Shown: positions 35,048 to 44,352 of the stretch, piece after piece | Position numbering within the stretch: the stretch's first letter is position 1 | Layout of the letters: every line of letters begins with the position of its first letter | Assembly: GCA_040218575.1 (NCBI GenBank) | Contig: JAVJRE010000002.1 | Coordinates: forward strand, 186,001-250,000 | Direction: 5' to 3' | Source: Alphaproteobacteria bacterium | Lineage (GTDB): Bacteria; Pseudomonadota; Alphaproteobacteria; JAVJRE01 | DNA: 64,000 bases | Program-made: the position numbers and the translations under genes | The notes under the pieces: generated by a model | What the model was told of the DNA's origin: nothing | The model's database searches: none | What the model saw: the letters and a program-made list of their open reading frames with translations, nothing else

Positions 35048-36598
35048 CTATTCCCACTCTATGGTTCCGGGCGGCTTGGACGTGATGTCATAGGTCACAC
35101 GGTTGATGCCGTTGACCTGGTTGATGATCCGGGTGGCGACGCGGCCCAGAAAATCATGGCTGAACGGATAAAAATCAGCGGTCATGCCGTCGGTTGAGGT
35201 GACCGCGCGCAAGGCGCAGACATAGTCATAGGTGCGGCCGTCGCCCATGACACCCACCGAGCGCACCGGCAGGAGAACGGCGAAGGCCTGCCAGATCTCG
35301 TCGTAGAGGCCGGCGGCGCGAATCTCCTCAATATAGATGCGATCGGCGGCGCGCAGGATGGCCAGCCGGTCGTCGGTCACCTCGCCCGGGATGCGGATGG
35401 CCAGGCCGGGACCGGGAAAGGGATGGCGGCCGACCATGCTGTCCGGCAGGCCGAGCTCGCGACCAAGATCGCGGACCTCGTCCTTGAACAGCTCGCGCAG
35501 CGGCTCAACCAGCGCCATGTTCATGCGCTCGGGCAGACCGCCCACATTGTGATGTGACTTGATGGTGACGCTTGGCCCGCCAAGGGCGCTGACCGATTCG
35601 ATAACGTCGGGATAGAGAGTGCCCTGAGCCAGGAAGTCCGCCCCGCCGCGTTTACCCGCTTCTTCCTCAAACACGTCGATGAAGGTGGCACCGATGGACT
35701 TGCGCTTGGCCTCCGGATCGGTGACGCCGGCCAGGCGGCCCAGAAAGAGCGCACGGGCATCGCGGCAGACCAGGGGAATGTTGAAGCGGCCACGGAACAG
35801 ACCTTCGACCTCTTCCGCCTCACCGGCCCGCAGCAGGCCATGGTCAACGAAGATGCAGGTGAGACGGTCGCCGATGGCCTCATGGATCAGCATGGCGGCG
35901 ACCGACGAATCGACCCCGCCGGACAGGCCGCAGATGACGCGGCCATCGCCCACCTGCTTGCGGACGCGGGCCACCGCGTCCTGGCGGAAGGCGGCCATGG
36001 TCCAGTCGCCGGCACAGCCGCAAATGCCGTGGGCGAAACTTGCCAGCAGGGCCGCGCCGTCAGGCGTGTGCACGACCTCCGGATGAAACTGCACACCGTA
36101 ATAGTGGCGTTCCGGATCGGCGATGGCGGCAAAGGGGGCGCCTTCGCTCTCCGCCACGGCGCTGAAACCGGGCGGCAGAGTGACCACCCGGTCGCCGTGG
36201 CTCATCCACACCTGGGGCGTGGCGCCGACCTGCCAGACACCGTCAAACAGCGGACAGGCTTTGCCCACCGTGAGGCTGGCACGGCCAAACTCCCGCTGGT
36301 CATGGCCTTCGACCATACCGCCCAGTTGCTGGCACATGGTTTGCTGACCGTAGCAGATGCCCAGCACCGGCAAGCGGCTGTCAAAGACGGCGGCGGGCGC
36401 GCGCGGCGAGCCGCTCTCCGTTACCGATGCCGGGCCGCCCGAGAGAATGATGCCGCGCGGGCCGAAGTCCCGCAAGGATTCCGCAGTCACCCGGTTGAAC
36501 GGATGAATCTCGCAATAAACATGAGCCTCGCGCAGACGGCGGGCGATGAGCTGTGTGGTCTGGCCGCCAAAATCAACTATCAGAATACGGTCAGTCAT
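35048..36598 (-). CDS. guaA: GMP synthase (glutamine-hydrolysing)
   Basis: Amidates XMP to GMP. The N-terminal class I glutaminase domain has Cys82 in [10 protein letters not shown] and the catalytic His in [10 protein letters not shown]. The ATP pyrophosphatase domain has the PP-loop [13 protein letters not shown]. The C-terminal dimerisation domain ends KPPGTIEWE, the conserved GuaA terminus. 516 residues. The start overlaps the GNAT stop by 4 bp. With guaB upstream on the same strand, the run encodes both IMP-to-GMP steps. Confidence 0.98.
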   Translation of the reverse strand: MTDRILIVDFGGQTTQLIARRLREAHVYCEIHPFNRVTAESLRDFGPRGIILSGGPASVTESGSPRAPAAVFDSRLPVLGICYGQQTMCQQLGGMVEGHDQREFGRASLTVGKACPLFDGVWQVGATPQVWMSHGDRVVTLPPGFSAVAESEGAPFAAIADPERHYYGVQFHPEVVHTPDGAALLASFAHGICGCAGDWTMAAFRQDAVARVRKQVGDGRVICGLSGGVDSSVAAMLIHEAIGDRLTCIFVDHGLLRAGEAEEVEGLFRGRFNIPLVCRDARALFLGRLAGVTDPEAKRKSIGATFIDVFEEEAGKRGGADFLAQGTLYPDVIESVSALGGPSVTIKSHHNVGGLPERMNMALVEPLRELFKDEVRDLGRELGLPDSMVGRHPFPGPGLAIRIPGEVTDDRLAILRAADRIYIEEIRAAGLYDEIWQAFAVLLPVRSVGVMGDGRTYDYVCALRAVTSTDGMTADFYPFSHDFLGRVATRIINQVNGINRVTYDITSKPPGTIEWE

Positions 36599-37245
36599 GA
36601 CGGTCCATCGGGCAGGCGTTGGCGTGGCAGATCACTGGCCAGAGAAATGAGGTCGGTCCAGCCATAGACAATGACGGGCAGTCGGGTTCCGGCAAACTGG
36701 AGATTGCGTTCAGCCAGTCGGATGCCCTGCATGGCTTCGTAGAAGAACCGTGACGGATTGCGCTCCAGCACTTCCACATACAGGGAATCGATGCCGTTCT
36801 CCAGCAGGCGCTGGGCAACGCGGTTGATCAGGAGCCGGCCGAGCCCGCCATTTTGAAAATCGGGCAACACATAGAGGGCGTAAAGCTCTCCGGCAAAGCG
36901 TCCAGAGTCGCGAGCGGGGCCGGCGGAGGCAAAGCCAACGATTGCCGTGGAGGGAGCAGCGCCGGGAGCGGCCGCGGCGCCAGCGCCGACGGGCGGGCCG
37001 GACGTCACCGGGCCGTCCGCCATGCGACGCACCTCCACCACCAGGGTCACATGGCCGGCCTGCGGGCGGTGCAGGTCAGACTGCCACTGCGCGGCGCTGC
37101 GCGGCACACTGAGACGATGGACGAGGAAGGACTCCGGAATGAGGCCAGGATATGTATCCCGCCAAGTGGCCACATGCACGGTGGCGATGGCGACAGCGTC
37201 CTCCGGTCGCGCCAGGCGGACCGAAATGGTGTTGAGCGCACTCAT
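36595..37245 (-). CDS. GNAT-family N-acetyltransferase
   Basis: A 216-residue acetyltransferase-fold protein: [27 protein letters not shown], then [23 protein letters not shown], which holds the acetyl-CoA-binding motif A. A proline/alanine/glycine-rich insert of about 30 residues separates the first strands. The substrate cannot be inferred. It is linked by ATGA overlaps both to rsmB before it and to guaA after it. The start at 37245 was chosen because of this overlap. Confidence 0.85.
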   Translation of the reverse strand: MSALNTISVRLARPEDAVAIATVHVATWRDTYPGLIPESFLVHRLSVPRSAAQWQSDLHRPQAGHVTLVVEVRRMADGPVTSGPPVGAGAAAAPGAAPSTAIVGFASAGPARDSGRFAGELYALYVLPDFQNGGLGRLLINRVAQRLLENGIDSLYVEVLERNPSRFFYEAMQGIRLAERNLQFAGTRLPVIVYGWTDLISLASDLPRQRLPDGPS

Positions 37246-38557
37246 GGCGAACGTTCCAGCGCAGCGACAAAAAAGCCGTCCGTGCCACTGCGCGCCGGCG
37301 TCAGCAACAGACCACCGCCCTGCACCAACGCTGGCAGCGGTGGCGGCAGGCCGGCCCCCTGCCAAAGGCTCTCCGGCGCGACCGGAACAAACCCTTCCAG
37401 TGACTGCCGCGCCCAGTCCATCTGCTCTTCATTTTCTTCCGGCATGACCGAACAGGTGGCATAGATCAGCCGTCCGCCGGGCCGCACCACCACCGCCGCC
37501 GCGCGCACAATTTCCCGCTGGCGCGCCACATAGGATTGCAGCCCCTCCGTCGTCAGCCGCCACCGTTCCTCCGGTCGCCGGCGCCAGGCACCGGAGCCCG
37601 AACACGGCACGTCCAGCAACACGACATCGCCGCAATTGTGCAGCTCCGGCGGCGGCGCGCCACTGGCCGGCAGACGGCAGGTAGTGAGGTTGCCGCGGGT
37701 CGCATGACCGATGGCCGCCCGCTCACGCCGCGGCGCCAGCCGAGCAAGACGATCAGCGTCCGTGTCGCAGGCGATAACGCGGCCCTGACCCTCCATGGCC
37801 GCCAGCAGGGCCAGGGCCTTGCCGCCGGCGCCGGCGCAATAGTCTATGACGGTCATGCCCGGCCGGACGCCACACAACAGGGCGACGAGCTGTGCGCCCT
37901 CGTCCTGAAACTCCGCGCCGAGCCGGCGGACCACGGCCAGGTCATCCGCCGCCAAACGGTGCGGCAGGCTGACCCCCCATGGCGACAGCACACAGGGAGT
38001 GGCGGAAATACCGGCGGCGGCGAGCCGTCGAATGACCTCGTCGCGCGGCAGGCGCCGCAGGTCCAGTCGCAGGTCAACCCGCCCCTCGCCTTCCAGCGCG
38101 GCGATCTCGCCTTCAAGGTTATCGCCGAACACGCGCCGCAGGGACGACAGCATCCAGTCCGGCAGGCCAGCCGCCGCGGAGACCAGGCCATCACCCGCCG
38201 ACAGACCGCAGACCAGCCGGTGCTCCGCCGCATCGAGGGGTGGCGGACGATAGGACTGACCATCAAATCGCAGGGCCAGCTCTTCCGGCGGCAGATTGTC
38301 ACTGAGCACCAGATCGGCCAGCAGCCGTCGCCGGTTGCCAGGTCCCGCCGCATCCCCGGCGAGACGGGCTATGGCCGCGTCGAGGCGACCCCGACGACGC
38401 AGCAGACCAAAGACCCGGTCACTGATGGCCCGCCTGTCCTTCGACCCCACATAGCGGCGCTCGCGCAGCCACTGGCGCAGAATGCCATCGGCAGCCATGG
38501 CCGTAGCGTCAATCGAATCGAGAATCTCGATAACCGCGGCGTCGCGTGCGCCGGGCG

Positions 38558-38561
<4 letters not shown>
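37242..38561 (-). CDS. rsmB: 16S rRNA m5C methyltransferase, RsmB/NOP family
   Basis: SAM-dependent cytosine-5 methyltransferase of the RsmB/NOP2/Sun family. It has an N-terminal NusB-like RNA-binding region and the SAM motif VIDYCAGAGGKALALLA. It also has VVLLDVPCSGSGAWRRRPE and the catalytic cysteine in LIYATCSVMPEENEEQM. I place the start at GTG 38561, giving MTPGARDAAVIEILDS (439 residues), a typical family start; GTG 38573 four codons upstream is the alternative. The preceding mini-ORF from guaB stops exactly on GTG 38561. The stop overlaps the GNAT start (ATGA). Confidence 0.93.
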
Positions 38562-40141
<1,580 letters not shown>

Positions 40142-40206
40142 GGACCGGACGGAACAGCCGCCCCGACCGGCGGCGCCGCGGCCGGCCAAAACCGCCGCCG
40201 CCATGG

Positions 40207-40962
40207 TCATTGCGGCCGCCGCAAGCCGGTGGCGACCACATAGACCTCGGACGAATCGACACGGCTGGCCGGCGGCTTCATCTGGCGCACCGCCGAAAAG
40301 TGGGCGCGCAGGCGGGTGACGAAGGGCGGCAGATCCCGTCCCTGCAGCAGTTTGGCAACGAATCCTCCGCCAGGCGCCAGGATGGCCATGGCCAGATCAA
40401 GGGCGGCTTCGCCCAGCGCCATGCTCCGCAGGTGGTCGGTGGTCGCCTCGCCCATCATATCGGGCGCCATGTCAGACAGGACCAGATGGGCACCACCCCC
40501 CAGAGCATCGGCGATCCGCGCCGGCGTATCTTCAGCCGTGATGTCCGCTTCCAGGTGGATGGCGCCCGGCACCGCGGCCATGGCGCGAAAATCAACGGCG
40601 ACGACGCAACCGCCAGCCCTGCCGGCACCGCGCTGCTGTGCGGCCACACGCTGCACAGCAACCTGGGTCCAGCCACCGGGGGCGGCGCCCAGGTCCACCA
40701 CCCTCAGGCCCGGCCGAAGAAGACGCAGCCGGTCATCGATTTCAAGCAGCTTGAATGCGGCGCGCGAGCGATAGCCCTGCTGCTGCGCCGCCTGAACATA
40801 GGGGTCGTTGAGTTGACGACTAAGCCAGCGGGTGGAACTGCTGCGCCGGCCGCGCGCACTTTCAACCCGGCTGGTCAGCGCCCGCGACGGCTCACCTGGC
40901 GTACCGGACCCGGCGGCGGCGCCGTGTCGCTTGCCCGGCCTGAGCGGCACCCGTCGCGTCAC
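40207..40962 (-). CDS. rlmE: 23S rRNA 2'-O-ribose methyltransferase RlmE (FtsJ)
   Basis: Methylates a uridine of the 23S A-loop. The catalytic K-D-K-E set is visible in YRSRAAFKLLEID, LVLSDMAPDMMG, GGFVAKLLQG and DSSEVYVVA. The SAM site is VVDLGAAPGGWTQVA. 251 residues, with a basic 45-residue N-terminal extension. It starts with GTG at 40962 in a GTGA overlap with ppx. Its own stop is an ATGA opening a 28-codon frame that ends about 30 bp before guaB, so it is not a clean relay. Confidence 0.95.
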   Translation of the reverse strand: MTRRVPLRPGKRHGAAAGSGTPGEPSRALTSRVESARGRRSSSTRWLSRQLNDPYVQAAQQQGYRSRAAFKLLEIDDRLRLLRPGLRVVDLGAAPGGWTQVAVQRVAAQQRGAGRAGGCVVAVDFRAMAAVPGAIHLEADITAEDTPARIADALGGGAHLVLSDMAPDMMGEATTDHLRSMALGEAALDLAMAILAPGGGFVAKLLQGRDLPPFVTRLRAHFSAVRQMKPPASRVDSSEVYVVATGLRRPQ

Positions 40963-42074
40963 GGCGACTGCGCCCGGACAGCGGTCACGGTCTCGTCCAC
41001 GGCGGCCATGACGGCGGCGGCCACGCGAGCCGGCAGGTCGCCGGTGCGGGCCATCATGTCAAGCAACATGCCCTCACGCAGGCCGCGATCGGCCACAGCC
41101 AGTGTTCCCACCGGCCATTGCCGGCAGATGGCATCCAGGATGGCACATCCCGGCACCACCAGGTCGGCCCGGCCCGGTCCGATGCACGGGTGCGCCACCC
41201 GTCCGGCCAGATCGAGCGAGGACACACGCACTGCCGCCGCCGCAAGCTGGTCGAAGGACAGGCGGCAGCCATCCACCGCCTGACGATGGTAGCGTGGCAA
41301 GTCCAGGTGAATACCGCAGAGGGTAGTGACGGTGCCGCTGGTACCGACCATGGATACACGACCCAGAGCCACCTGCCCGGCAATGCCATTGCGCCGGTCG
41401 AAGCCGGACAGCGCGACGGCGAACTCCTCCACCAGTGCGGCACTATCGGCCGCCTCCGCCGCGCCATCGCCGAACCGGTCAGCCAGATTGACCACACCCA
41501 GCGGCACCGACAAGGAATCAACGATTTCCGGCCGGCCGCCGGCCTGGAAACGGAACCAGGTAAGCTCTGTACTGCCGCCGCCGATATCGAAGATCAGGCC
41601 GAACGGCTTGTCGGCCTCGAACAGGGGCAGGCAACCGGCGAGACCATAGGCGGCCTCCTGGCGCGGCGTGATGGTCTCTATGACCAGACCGGTTTCCGCC
41701 TGCACGCGGTTCAGAAATACCGTACCGTTGCCGGCCTGGCGGCAGGCCGCCGTGGCCACGCAGCGCGCCTGTGTCGCGCGATGATGGTGTATTTTTCCGG
41801 CGCACACCCGCAACGCCGCCAGGGTCCGCGCCATCGCGGCCTCGTGCAGGCAGCCATTGCGGGCCAGATCGGAGCCGAGACGGACGATACGGGAGAAGGC
41901 GTCAAGGACGCGAAAACCGCCGTCTTGCGGCTGTACCACCAGCAGGCGACAGTTATTGGTGCCAAGATCAAGCGCCGCGTAGACCGCCTGTTCAGGGTTA
42001 CGGCCGTCAGAATCGCGGATGGCCGGGTCACAGCGACGGGACAGTTGACTGAATCTGCGCGTCCTGCCGGTCAT
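40959..42074 (-). CDS. ppx: Exopolyphosphatase/guanosine pentaphosphatase (Ppx/GppA)
   Basis: Actin-fold phosphatase that degrades polyphosphate or pppGpp. Motifs are YAALDLGTNNCRLLVV (phosphate loop 1), EAAYGLAG, FDIGGGSTELTWF (phosphate loop 2) and VGTSGTVTTL. 371 residues from ATG 42074; an ATG at 42140 would add 22 residues without family features. About 300 residues correspond to the catalytic core, as in short Ppx/GppA proteins. It precedes rlmE with a GTGA overlap. Ppx versus GppA specificity is not decidable here. Confidence 0.9.
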   Translation of the reverse strand: MTGRTRRFSQLSRRCDPAIRDSDGRNPEQAVYAALDLGTNNCRLLVVQPQDGGFRVLDAFSRIVRLGSDLARNGCLHEAAMARTLAALRVCAGKIHHHRATQARCVATAACRQAGNGTVFLNRVQAETGLVIETITPRQEAAYGLAGCLPLFEADKPFGLIFDIGGGSTELTWFRFQAGGRPEIVDSLSVPLGVVNLADRFGDGAAEAADSAALVEEFAVALSGFDRRNGIAGQVALGRVSMVGTSGTVTTLCGIHLDLPRYHRQAVDGCRLSFDQLAAAAVRVSSLDLAGRVAHPCIGPGRADLVVPGCAILDAICRQWPVGTLAVADRGLREGMLLDMMARTGDLPARVAAAVMAAVDETVTAVRAQSP

Positions 42075-42220
42075 GGTGCCTTGCTGTTTACCGCCTGCGG
42101 GCCCGAACCGCGAGCCTACACGGGCAGCCAAGCAGCGCAAAGCGGCCCGACACCGGGCAACGGCCAGGGCGCAATGGCCGGCAAACAGCCCCGGCCCGGT
42201 CTGCCTTCAACCCGCAACCC

Positions 42221-42250
42221 TTGCATCACACCGCCAATATTGGCTATCTG
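42221..42250 (+). promoter_or_regulatory. Perfect palindrome upstream of tRNA-Gln, possible promoter context
   Basis: The 12-bp perfect palindrome GCCAATATTGGC (42233-42244) lies between TTGCAT (42221-42226) and TATCTG (42245-42250), spaced by 18 bp. Each hexamer matches the consensus at only about 3 positions, so the promoter reading is weak. It ends 30 bp before the tRNA. Confidence 0.3.
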
Positions 42251-42280
42251 GGCGACGACAGCAACGCGCGACCAGCCTGC

Positions 42281-42354
42281 TGGGGGATAGTTTAACGGTA
42301 GAACTGCGGACTCTGACTCCGTCAGTCCTGGTTCGAATCCAGGTCCCCCAGCCA
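42281..42354 (+). tRNA. tRNA-Gln (anticodon CTG)
   Basis: A 74-nt cloverleaf with the 3' CCA encoded. The acceptor stem is TGGGGGA (42281-42287) with TCCCCCA, then discriminator G and CCA at the end. The T-arm is CTGG-TTCGAAT-CCAG. The anticodon loop CTCTGAC within GCGGA...TCCGT places CTG at positions 34-36, which reads CAG. It closely resembles E. coli tRNA-Gln at the anticodon arm. Confidence 0.95.
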
Positions 42355-42375
42355 GCCGCGCCGCTCTGGCGGCCA

Positions 42376-42395
42376 GCCCGGCATCAAGGCCGGGC
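42376..42395 (+). terminator. Hairpin downstream of tRNA-Gln
   Basis: GCCCGGC (42376-42382) and GCCGGGC (42389-42395) form a 7-bp GC stem around ATCAAG, 21 bp past the tRNA. No T-run follows, so intrinsic termination is uncertain. Confidence 0.3.
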
Positions 42396-42500
42396 GGCAC
42401 CGCCCAGACGGTCACCGATCCGCTTATTTGCCGCCGATGACAGCGATGACGGCCGGGTGCCGGCAAGCGCCGGTCGGGGAGCGTGGAGAAATTATCTCAT

Positions 42501-42580
42501 TTGACAGATCATTCCGCAGATATATCGACGCAATATATATTGATATATTCTATTATTGGTGAGTTGATAGGGTATCCTAT
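42501..42580 (+). promoter_or_regulatory. AT-rich promoter/operator region of the padR-RND operon
   Basis: This 80-bp patch is strikingly AT-rich against its surroundings. It has a perfect -35 TTGACA (42501-42506), ATATAT-TG-ATATAT (42535-42548), and a 14-bp near-palindrome ATAGGGTATCCTAT (42567-42580, one mismatch). TATATC at 42521 is a possible -10, but the spacing of 14 is short. PadR-type repressors typically bind such inverted repeats over their own promoter; autoregulation is inferred. Confidence 0.5.
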
Positions 42581-42634
42581 GGGCCGCCGGCAATCGGCAC
42601 CTGCCCTGCTGCCTTACACAGACCGGAAACCGCC

Positions 42635-43198
42635 ATGGATGTTCGCACAGTCTGCCTAGGCGTCCTGACGTCCGGAGAAGCCAGCGGCTATGAGATCAAG
42701 AAGCACCTGGAAGACGGGCCGTTCAGTCACTTTGTCGAGGCCGGGTTTGGCTCGATCTATCCGGCGCTCAACCGTCTGAGCCGTGACGGTCTCGTCACCT
42801 GCCGGACCGAAGAACAAACCAAGCGCCCGGACAAGAAAGTCTACCGGCTGACCCCGCTCGGTCGTCTGGAGCTGATTCAGGCGTTGTCGCAACCACCGCC
42901 GCCGGATCGCTTCCGCTCCGACTTCTTGTTTATGATGCATTTCGCCGAACACCTGCCGGCGCGGCTGATCGAGAATGTGATTGACGCCCGAATCGCACAG
43001 TATCGTGCCTGCCTCCACCAGATGGCGCAGGCCGACCACGGGGCAGCGGCCGCGGGCGCCGATTTTGTCGCCGGATTTGCCCGCGCCGTCTATCAGGCCG
43101 CCGTCACATTTCTCGAAGACAATCGCTACATTGCCGTGCGCACCGCCCTGATGGCGGAAAAGACCGCCCAGGGGGCGGAAAAGGAAGCCGCCGAATGA
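42635..43198 (+). CDS. PadR-family transcriptional regulator
   Basis: A 187-residue winged-helix regulator. The N-terminal PadR domain reads LGVLTSGEASGYEIKKHLEDG, GSIYPALNRLSRDGLV and KVYRLTPLGRLEL, followed by a helical C-terminal dimerisation domain of the Vir type. It directly precedes an RND adaptor and pump, so it is probably their local repressor, responding to a pump substrate. The TGA stop is in an ATGA that opens a 20-codon frame ending 3 bp before the adaptor. Confidence 0.9.
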   Translation: MDVRTVCLGVLTSGEASGYEIKKHLEDGPFSHFVEAGFGSIYPALNRLSRDGLVTCRTEEQTKRPDKKVYRLTPLGRLELIQALSQPPPPDRFRSDFLFMMHFAEHLPARLIENVIDARIAQYRACLHQMAQADHGAAAAGADFVAGFARAVYQAAVTFLEDNRYIAVRTALMAEKTAQGAEKEAAE

Positions 43199-43257
43199 TC
43201 TGCCGCACATTCGCCAGCCGGCCGGCCCGGCCCCGGCGACCCTCCGTCAGGACCTGA
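43195..43257 (+). other. Mini-ORF relay between padR and the RND adaptor gene
   Basis: ATG 43195 overlaps the padR stop (ATGA). The frame runs 20 codons, basic in composition (many Arg and Pro), to TGA 43255-43257, three bases before the adaptor ATG at 43261. An AGGA lies 8 nt upstream of that ATG, inside the mini-ORF end. Coupled reinitiation is inferred. Confidence 0.45.
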
Positions 43258-43260
43258 ATC

Positions 43261-44352
43261 ATGCGCAAATCCATTATCGCCGCTGTGGTCATCGCCGTGC
43301 TTGTGGCGGCCTGGATCCTGTCCGGCCAGTTCAGTGGGCAGCCGCGCCAGTCCACGGCCAGCAATGGGGAGCCGGCACAGACCGTGGCGCCCAGGCCGAC
43401 GCCACGGGTCCGCGTGCAGACCGTGACGGCGCAGCCGCGACATCTGACTCTGAACGTGACCGGCCGGACCGAAGCATCGCGCACGGTTCAGGTGCGGGCC
43501 GAAACCCCCGGCCGCATCGTCCGCCTGGCGGTAGAGCGCGGCGCGGCCATCGCCGATGAAGCGACCATCGCCGCCCTGGCCGTGGATGACCGTCAGGCAC
43601 AGATGGCCGAGGCCAAGGCCCTGCTGGCGCAACGGGATATTGAGTATCGGGCGGCGACGGAGTTGCGTGAGCGTGGCTTTCGCTCGGAAACCAGCCTGGC
43701 GGCCGCCAAGGCAGCACGGGAGCAGGCCCAGGCCCTGGTTGACCAGATGGCGCTGGATATCGAGCGAACCCGCATCCGCGCGCCCTTCGCCGGGGTGATC
43801 GCCGCCGGCCATGCGGAAGTGGGCGACTATCTCAAGGTGGGCGACAGCGTGGCCGAGATCGTCGATCTTGACCCGCTACTGGTGGTCGGCAGCCTGACGG
43901 AAATCCAGGTTGGCCAGATCAGCGAGGGTCAGGTCGGCAGCGCCATTCTGGCCAGCGGTCAGGAAGTCAGCGGTGTTGTCCACTTCATCGCCCAAACCGC
44001 TGACGAAGCGACCCGCACTTACCGCTTCGAGATGGAAGTGGACAACAGCGACTATGCCATTCGGGCCGGCCTTACCGCGCAGATCGCCCTGCTGACGCGG
44101 GAGGTCACGGCCCACAAGTTCAGCCCCGCCGTGTTGTCGCTGTCGGATAGCGGCGCCATCGGTGTCAAGATCGTCGATGACGACAACAGAGTGCGCTTCG
44201 TGCCCATACAGATTCTGGCCGATGAGACAGATGGCATTGTGGCCGGCGGCCTGCCGCGCGATGTGCGGCTGATTACGGTCGGCCAGGAATATGTGGTCGA
44301 TGGCCAGCTTGTTGACCCGGTCATCGACGGCAGTGGCGGAGCCGCCTCGTGA
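43261..44352 (+). CDS. RND efflux periplasmic adaptor subunit
   Basis: Membrane-fusion protein linking an inner-membrane RND pump to an outer-membrane channel. 363 residues: an N-terminal anchor (about 5-22), a lipoyl/barrel-sandwich region (TVQVRAETPGRIVRLAVERG and the returning half TRIRAPFAGVIAAGHAEVGDYLKVGD), a short helical hairpin between them, and beta-barrel and membrane-proximal domains. There is no lipobox. The stop overlaps the pump GTG start (GTGA). No outer-membrane factor is encoded here. Confidence 0.93.
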   Translation: MRKSIIAAVVIAVLVAAWILSGQFSGQPRQSTASNGEPAQTVAPRPTPRVRVQTVTAQPRHLTLNVTGRTEASRTVQVRAETPGRIVRLAVERGAAIADEATIAALAVDDRQAQMAEAKALLAQRDIEYRAATELRERGFRSETSLAAAKAAREQAQALVDQMALDIERTRIRAPFAGVIAAGHAEVGDYLKVGDSVAEIVDLDPLLVVGSLTEIQVGQISEGQVGSAILASGQEVSGVVHFIAQTADEATRTYRFEMEVDNSDYAIRAGLTAQIALLTREVTAHKFSPAVLSLSDSGAIGVKIVDDDNRVRFVPIQILADETDGIVAGGLPRDVRLITVGQEYVVDGQLVDPVIDGSGGAAS

